Below, one piece after another: positions 60,625-64,000 of a stretch of 64,000 nucleotides of DNA. Within the stretch, counting starts at the first letter, position 1. Every line of letters starts with the position of its first letter. The stretch is from Prevotella sp. P3-122. Its GTDB lineage: Bacteria > Bacteroidota > Bacteroidia > Bacteroidales > Bacteroidaceae. Made by a program: the position numbers and the translations under genes. The notes under the pieces were generated by a model. That model had not been told where the DNA came from. It did no database searches and saw only the letters and a program-made list of their open reading frames with translations. Location: assembly GCF_002251365.1 (NCBI RefSeq), contig NZ_NPJH01000076.1, forward strand, positions 1 to 64,000, given 5' to 3'.

Positions 60625-61272
60625 ATGTTTAGGATATTATTGATTTCAACGGGGCTGGGCTGCTGCATGGCAGCGTCGGCACAGTTCCATACGGTAACGC
60701 CCCACACGGCACGTTACAGGATTGAACGTGTCGAACAGGGAACGGCAGGGAAAACAACGGAAGTAACGGAAAAGGCGGCGACAGAAGAGACATCGACTGA
60801 TACCACTTCCATACGGAAACAGTGGATAGACAGTTACCTGAGCGTGTCCTATCCGTTAAAAGAGATTCATGTGACATCACCTTTCGGTGTGCGTACTGAC
60901 CCTTTCACGAAAAAGCGCAAGAGGCACAACGGTCTGGACTTGAGGGCTGACCGCTGCGAGACCTACGCCATGATGCATGGCATCGTGGTGAAGACCGGGC
61001 AGGACAGGGTGTCCGGGAAATATGTTACCGTGCGGCACGGGGATTTCTCGGTCAGCTATTGCCATCTGTCGGAATGGCGAGTGAAGAAGGGTGACTGCGT
61101 GAGACCGGGGGATGTGGTGGGTATAAGCGGCAGTACAGGCCGCTCGACCGGTCCGCATCTGCACCTGACGGTGCGGCTGGGGCGGAGGCACATCAACCCG
61201 GTAGTATTGCTTCAGTTCATCGACAAGACACGGCGGCAGGCGTTGGAAAAATTGTCTCACGCGACAAAATAA
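60625..61272 (+). CDS. exported M23-family peptidase
   Basis: The 215-aa protein has a signal peptide (about 1-20), a low-complexity Thr/Glu linker and a complete M23 domain with H101, D105, H147, H178 and H180. It should cleave peptidoglycan cross-links in the periplasm. It is divergent from the transfer operon and shares its operator boxes, so it is probably co-regulated with it. It closes the element-like DNA on the right. Confidence 0.92.
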   Translation: MFRILLISTGLGCCMAASAQFHTVTPHTARYRIERVEQGTAGKTTEVTEKAATEETSTDTTSIRKQWIDSYLSVSYPLKEIHVTSPFGVRTDPFTKKRKRHNGLDLRADRCETYAMMHGIVVKTGQDRVSGKYVTVRHGDFSVSYCHLSEWRVKKGDCVRPGDVVGISGSTGRSTGPHLHLTVRLGRRHINPVVLLQFIDKTRRQALEKLSHATK

Positions 61273-61378
61273 TACGGTAAAGGGCAGAAAAACGCTCGAT
61301 TTTGTTTAATCTTTTCAATTATAACGTCTTTCCAATCATTTTTATCGAAAAAAAATCTGTTATCTCCGCAAAAATGAC

Positions 61379-61386
61379 TAACTTTG
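61379..61386 (+). promoter_or_regulatory. promoter -7 box for the membrane pair
   Basis: TAACTTTG matches the Bacteroidetes consensus and lies 28 nt before the ATG at 61415. An AT-rich stretch precedes it. From here on, composition becomes more AT-rich than in the transfer operon. Confidence 0.6.
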
Positions 61387-61414
61387 CAAACCGATTTCAA
61401 CGAAACAAAAAGAG

Positions 61415-61888
61415 ATGACTGACAAAAATATAAATATCATCCATAGATTTGTTGTGCCGATTATCCATACCATCATTTGGACTATTGGCATACTTTCTTG
61501 TTTTCAATTATTATTTGACCAATGGTCTTTTTTGGAGAATGTACCTAACGGACATGCCTTTTTAGGTGTTATTACCATATATTTTGTTTATCTAATGGAA
61601 ATGTTCTTGGCACTATTAGATACGGCTTTGATAAACAAAGAAGAAAAATTTAGAGCAAATCTGCTGTGTCTGATCGCATGGTTTATAATAAATATAGGCA
61701 CAACATTTTGGTTGAGTATTTCGTTTATAGGTCACAGCCTTATGCCCAATGCGTCAAATAATCTTTTGTATGCAATTGTAGCAACGGTTATATTACTGAA
61801 GTTATCAGAACTTCTCTTTACTAAAAATCAAGAGTCCTTTATGCATAAAATGTGTGAGTGCTCAATTAAATCAAGAACTGTACAATGA
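61415..61888 (+). CDS. four-helix membrane protein, 157 aa
   Basis: Hydrophobic helices at about 10-30, 45-65, 80-102 and 114-130 with short loops make an integral membrane protein with a short cytosolic tail. The stop overlaps the next ATG (ATGA). No family is recognised. It forms a two-gene unit that could be a membrane effector with a sensor. Confidence 0.7.
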   Translation: MTDKNINIIHRFVVPIIHTIIWTIGILSCFQLLFDQWSFLENVPNGHAFLGVITIYFVYLMEMFLALLDTALINKEEKFRANLLCLIAWFIINIGTTFWLSISFIGHSLMPNASNNLLYAIVATVILLKLSELLFTKNQESFMHKMCECSIKSRTVQ

Positions 61889-62652
61889 ATATAATAATAA
61901 TAGTTTTATCCATCCTGTTGATAGGAGGTTTCATTTACTTGGGTGTCGTTACGTATAATGTACGCAACAATGCTCAAACGAAATTCAAATCTAAATGTGA
62001 AACATGTATTTCCAAAGCAAATATTGTTCATGCCGGTTCTGATACAGGATGTACTCCTATAAATCATACTGTTGCCCTTAAGTCCCTTGGCCTAATTGAA
62101 TTTAAGGATAATAATGGCAATATTCTCAATCCAAACGATTATGATTTGTATCTCGTATCGGGAGAATGCATGCAATATGTAGATATACATCCTAATGATT
62201 TAGTTTTTGCCACAAAAGGATTTGATGTAGAACACTATAACGGAAAGTTACCTATCATTCTTATATTAAAGAAAGGAGCAAGCGCACCAAAGAACCCTAT
62301 GTTCTATAAATTACGCCGTCTATGGAGGGTATGTAATTACCGCGACAATCTAATGGAGATATTAAAGTCTATACTTCAATCTCCCGAATTTCAAGAAGTG
62401 CGCAGACGTCCAAGCTATGATGGCGATGAACAGTTAATAAACGATTTTTTCGACACTCGCTTGAAAAGATACGAAACTGACTACATTAATTGTGAGTATC
62501 CAAATGCAAGTGATGAGAAAATCATTATTTCTACAACGTTTCATACGGATATAGAGAAAGTTCGATTCTCTATACATCCGATATCAAATATTGTAGGAAA
62601 AGTAATAGCTGCATTCCCTATTGATAAGAAATATATAGAAATAGAGAATTAA
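61885..62652 (+). CDS. membrane-anchored protein with weak S24/LexA-like motif, 255 aa
   Basis: An N-terminal transmembrane helix (MNIIIIVLSILLIGGFIYLG) is followed by a soluble part. YLVSGECMQYVDIHPNDLVFA resembles the first half of the S24 peptidase motif (GxSM...I..GD.V), with Cys at the usual serine position. A helical C-terminal domain with RRRPSYDGDEQLINDFFDTR follows. The S24 comparison is tentative. Translation is coupled to the upstream membrane gene. Confidence 0.62.
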   Translation: MNIIIIVLSILLIGGFIYLGVVTYNVRNNAQTKFKSKCETCISKANIVHAGSDTGCTPINHTVALKSLGLIEFKDNNGNILNPNDYDLYLVSGECMQYVDIHPNDLVFATKGFDVEHYNGKLPIILILKKGASAPKNPMFYKLRRLWRVCNYRDNLMEILKSILQSPEFQEVRRRPSYDGDEQLINDFFDTRLKRYETDYINCEYPNASDEKIIISTTFHTDIEKVRFSIHPISNIVGKVIAAFPIDKKYIEIEN

Positions 62653-62695
62653 GTTTTACTACTGGCTTGTCCTGTCCTATAATAGAAAGAAAAGC

Positions 62696-62733
62696 GAGGC
62701 TGTGTTCAAAGTGATACAGCCTCACGTTGTTTT
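62696..62733 (+). terminator. terminator after the membrane pair
   Basis: GAGGCTGT (62696-62703) pairs perfectly with ACAGCCTC (62716-62723), followed by ACGTTGTTTT. It lies 44 nt after the stop codon. Standard intrinsic terminator layout. Confidence 0.8.
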
Positions 62734-62837
62734 GTAAGCAACTGATTATCCTCATATTTCTATTACTCAACGACCAAAAATGTGAAGCGTGAAGCCTCAA
62801 TTTGACAATGACGTTTGGGGATTCCCATAAAAAGCAG

Positions 62838-62906
62838 TACCTTTGCAACAACAAATCCCGCTCGCTTCCCGTAAGATTAGCGTACCCAGCGGGACATTTT
62901 TATTTT
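62838..62906 (+). ncRNA. candidate short RNA with full promoter and terminator
   Basis: TTTG (62814-62817), a 20-nt spacer and TACCTTTG (62838-62845) form an ideal Bacteroidetes promoter. Transcription would start near 62852 and meet TCCCGCT (62856-62862) pairing with AGCGGGA (62888-62894), followed by CATTTTTATTTT, an intrinsic terminator. No ORF fits in between. It may be a short RNA of about 55 nt or the attenuated leader of a lost gene. Confidence 0.5.
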
Positions 62907-62992
62907 GAGCATATAATAGGGCTTCTCCGCCAGTTCCACATATAAGTCGATTGGAAATAGCCCTATAAAAAGCGTCACCTGACTTTTTGGGA

Positions 62993-63130
62993 TCACTTCA
63001 CTATCAAGGAACGCTTTAATAGTACGTTATACACGAGACCGTTGTCGTCCACTGCCAGCAGACGGTTTTCCTCGTCCCAGATGAGCTTGCGCTCACCCGT
63101 GCCGGTCTCGTTATGTCCATATTCGTTTGG
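62993..63130 (-). pseudogene. R h s / YD-repeat fragment
   Basis: The frame contains GTGERKLIWDEENRLLAVDD, the characteristic Rhs repeat (WDxxNRLxxxxxxG). It lacks the rest of the core and changes to unrelated residues (NVLLKRSLIVK) before its stop. It lies downstream of the immunity gene terminator, so it is a remnant of an earlier Rhs gene displaced by the present toxin tip. Confidence 0.75.
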
Positions 63131-63140
63131 CTTTATGAAA

Positions 63141-63178
63141 AAATGAGGTGATGTCATTAGAAACATCACCTCATTTCT
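63141..63178 (-). terminator. intrinsic terminator of the toxin-immunity operon
   Basis: On the minus strand AATGAGGTGATGT pairs with ACATCACCTCATT around a short loop, followed by a run of T. It starts a few nt after the immunity gene stop. A very strong hairpin. Confidence 0.88.
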
Positions 63179-63180
63179 AT

Positions 63181-63612
63181 TTAGCATCCTTTTAAAACTT
63201 TGGGATTTATTTTAAGCCAATCAAATAGCTCCCAAATTCGTCTAATAGGTTCCTCTTCCGATCGTATGCCGTTAACTTCAAAAAGATACCCAAATTTGTT
63301 CCATAAGCAACATAAGTATTTTGGACAGCCTCTTTGATATAAGCTCGCAGCAAGAGCAAATCGAGTGTAGAGTGTACAGTCATACTGGGTTAGAATTTGA
63401 GGAAAAAACTTTACAACCCAGTTGGAGTGTTCTTTCTCAATCCAATCCAGTTCAGCATCGCTAATCTCGAATGAATTGATATAAACATCATAGCTCATAA
63501 GACGATTTGCCACATAAGCGACTGAATCCGTCTCTAACGTATCCTGAGCATTTAGCTGTTCGCTGTTGCTTAGAATTATTAGAATTATTATTAAGATACT
63601 CAGAATTCTCAT
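63181..63612 (-). CDS. exported immunity protein candidate of the Rhs toxin
   Basis: The 143-aa protein has a signal peptide (MRILSILIIILIILSNSEQLNA) and a mature helical/aromatic domain with four Cys (YDCTLYTRF; GCPKYLCCLW). Its start overlaps the toxin's stop by 4 nt, the normal order of a toxin-immunity pair. Periplasmic export matches a toxin acting on peptidoglycan. The immunity role is inferred from position. Confidence 0.7.
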   Translation of the reverse strand: MRILSILIIILIILSNSEQLNAQDTLETDSVAYVANRLMSYDVYINSFEISDAELDWIEKEHSNWVVKFFPQILTQYDCTLYTRFALAASLYQRGCPKYLCCLWNKFGYLFEVNGIRSEEEPIRRIWELFDWLKINPKVLKGC

Positions 63613-64000
63613 GGTGTTCTTCTATTATTTGGCGTTACTGTAATTGGGGCTAATGTTCCACCATTCCAAATATGCTCAACACCAGTATATTTGATACTAC
63701 CATTTGCAGAATTCACATACTTCCCTGTTGTTACTTCTCTGGGCATAAGAATTATACGGACAGGTTGTGAGGGATCATTTAAGTCTGGTATTGCCTTGAT
63801 TAAGGCTTTAACTGGTCCCGTATCTCTACCACTACATGTGGTTAGACATCCTTGAGAGTCATTAGGCGAATATTGGTGAATAGCAATTCCTTTTCTATCT
63901 CCGTCCGGACCATGAATTGTTCGTGTTCCTATCTTATCTTCTAAATATAGTTCATACGACCCTCCACCATTTCCTTTAGGAGACAAATAATATGTACCTG
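63609..64000 (-). CDS. Rhs-type toxin C-terminus, L,D-transpeptidase-like (partial, runs off the right edge)
   Basis: The visible part continues from GTYYLSPKGNGGGSYELYLEDKIGTRTIHGPDG. It contains IHQYSPNDSQGCL, an H-x6-S-Q-G-C arrangement like the catalytic His/Cys motif of YkuD-type L,D-transpeptidases and of Tlde1-like effectors. It ends in a 60-residue tail. A TTG at 63986 gives an apparent start, but the frame is open to the edge. It is the tip of a larger Rhs effector; the polymorphic class is inferred. Confidence 0.68.
   Translation of the reverse strand, partial: GTYYLSPKGNGGGSYELYLEDKIGTRTIHGPDGDRKGIAIHQYSPNDSQGCLTTCSGRDTGPVKALIKAIPDLNDPSQPVRIILMPREVTTGKYVNSANGSIKYTGVEHIWNGGTLAPITVTPNNRRTP

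Noticed and set aside
62993-63187. Complete 64-aa gene in the Rhs remnant
   Set aside because: Its first part is translated terminator sequence; only the Rhs-repeat portion is meaningful.

Overview
The window is Bacteroidales-type DNA (Bacteroides, Parabacteroides or Prevotella lineage). The evidence is the recurrent Bacteroidetes promoter core TAnnTTTG, weak or absent Shine-Dalgarno sites, and gene families typical of that order: MobV-like relaxase, ArdC, DUF3945/DUF4099-like proteins, a DUF3991-toprim protein and a methylase-helicase giant. It has four zones.

(1) 1-7,530, minus strand: a phage-type replication module. It holds a truncated DNA cytosine methyltransferase, a C-type-lectin-like protein, a family A DNA polymerase, DUF2815 and DUF2800 proteins, and a small-gene head with an excisionase-like HTH. 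It probably reads from one promoter near 7,525. Two related palindromic repeats (7,710-7,884) lie between this module and the next element.

(2) 8,013-34,170, mainly plus strand: a string of small accessory genes plus SSB, a 1,671-residue methylase-helicase (DarB-like anti-restriction candidate), a phosphoribosyltransferase/SLOG pair and a ParB-like protein. Three cargo islands on the opposite strand interrupt or abut it: a metallo-beta-lactamase/membrane pair, a CatA-like/AraC/esterase cluster, and AbiH. Twelve transcription units here start with a related leader of about 200 nt. Each leader has nested complementary arms, a Bacteroidetes -7-like box facing AWAY from the gene, and in ten of twelve a TTG -33-like element 17-21 nt from it. 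In a folded single strand those boxes would face TOWARDS the gene. This is the arrangement of the single-stranded Frpo promoter of the F-plasmid leading region, and the gene content (ssb, parB-like, anti-restriction, YubB-like) matches a leading region. I consider this the main discovery candidate of the window.

(3) 35,264-61,272: mobilisation and transfer-associated genes. A resolvase-like regulator, a lipoprotein and a MobV-like relaxase preceded by a cluster of small hairpins (candidate oriT, 39,657-39,824) are followed by an OmpA-type porin. A long minus-strand operon (60,378 to 43,838) then encodes DUF4099/DUF3945, toprim/DUF3991, a membrane PH-like protein, two paralogous exported proteins, a radical SAM enzyme, M23-like and glucosaminidase-M23 proteins, a pseudo-ArdC/MutS-I fusion, an OB-fold protein and ArdC. 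Copies of a GAGTATGAT box sit at both divergent promoter regions bounding this zone, suggesting shared control. No VirB4, coupling ATPase or integrase is visible, so those functions lie outside the window or in a helper.

(4) 61,379-64,000: AT-richer flanking DNA with a two-gene membrane pair, a possible small RNA, an Rhs remnant and an Rhs-type toxin C-terminus with its immunity gene; the toxin gene runs off the right edge.

All assignments come from reading the sequence; no database search or folding program was run.
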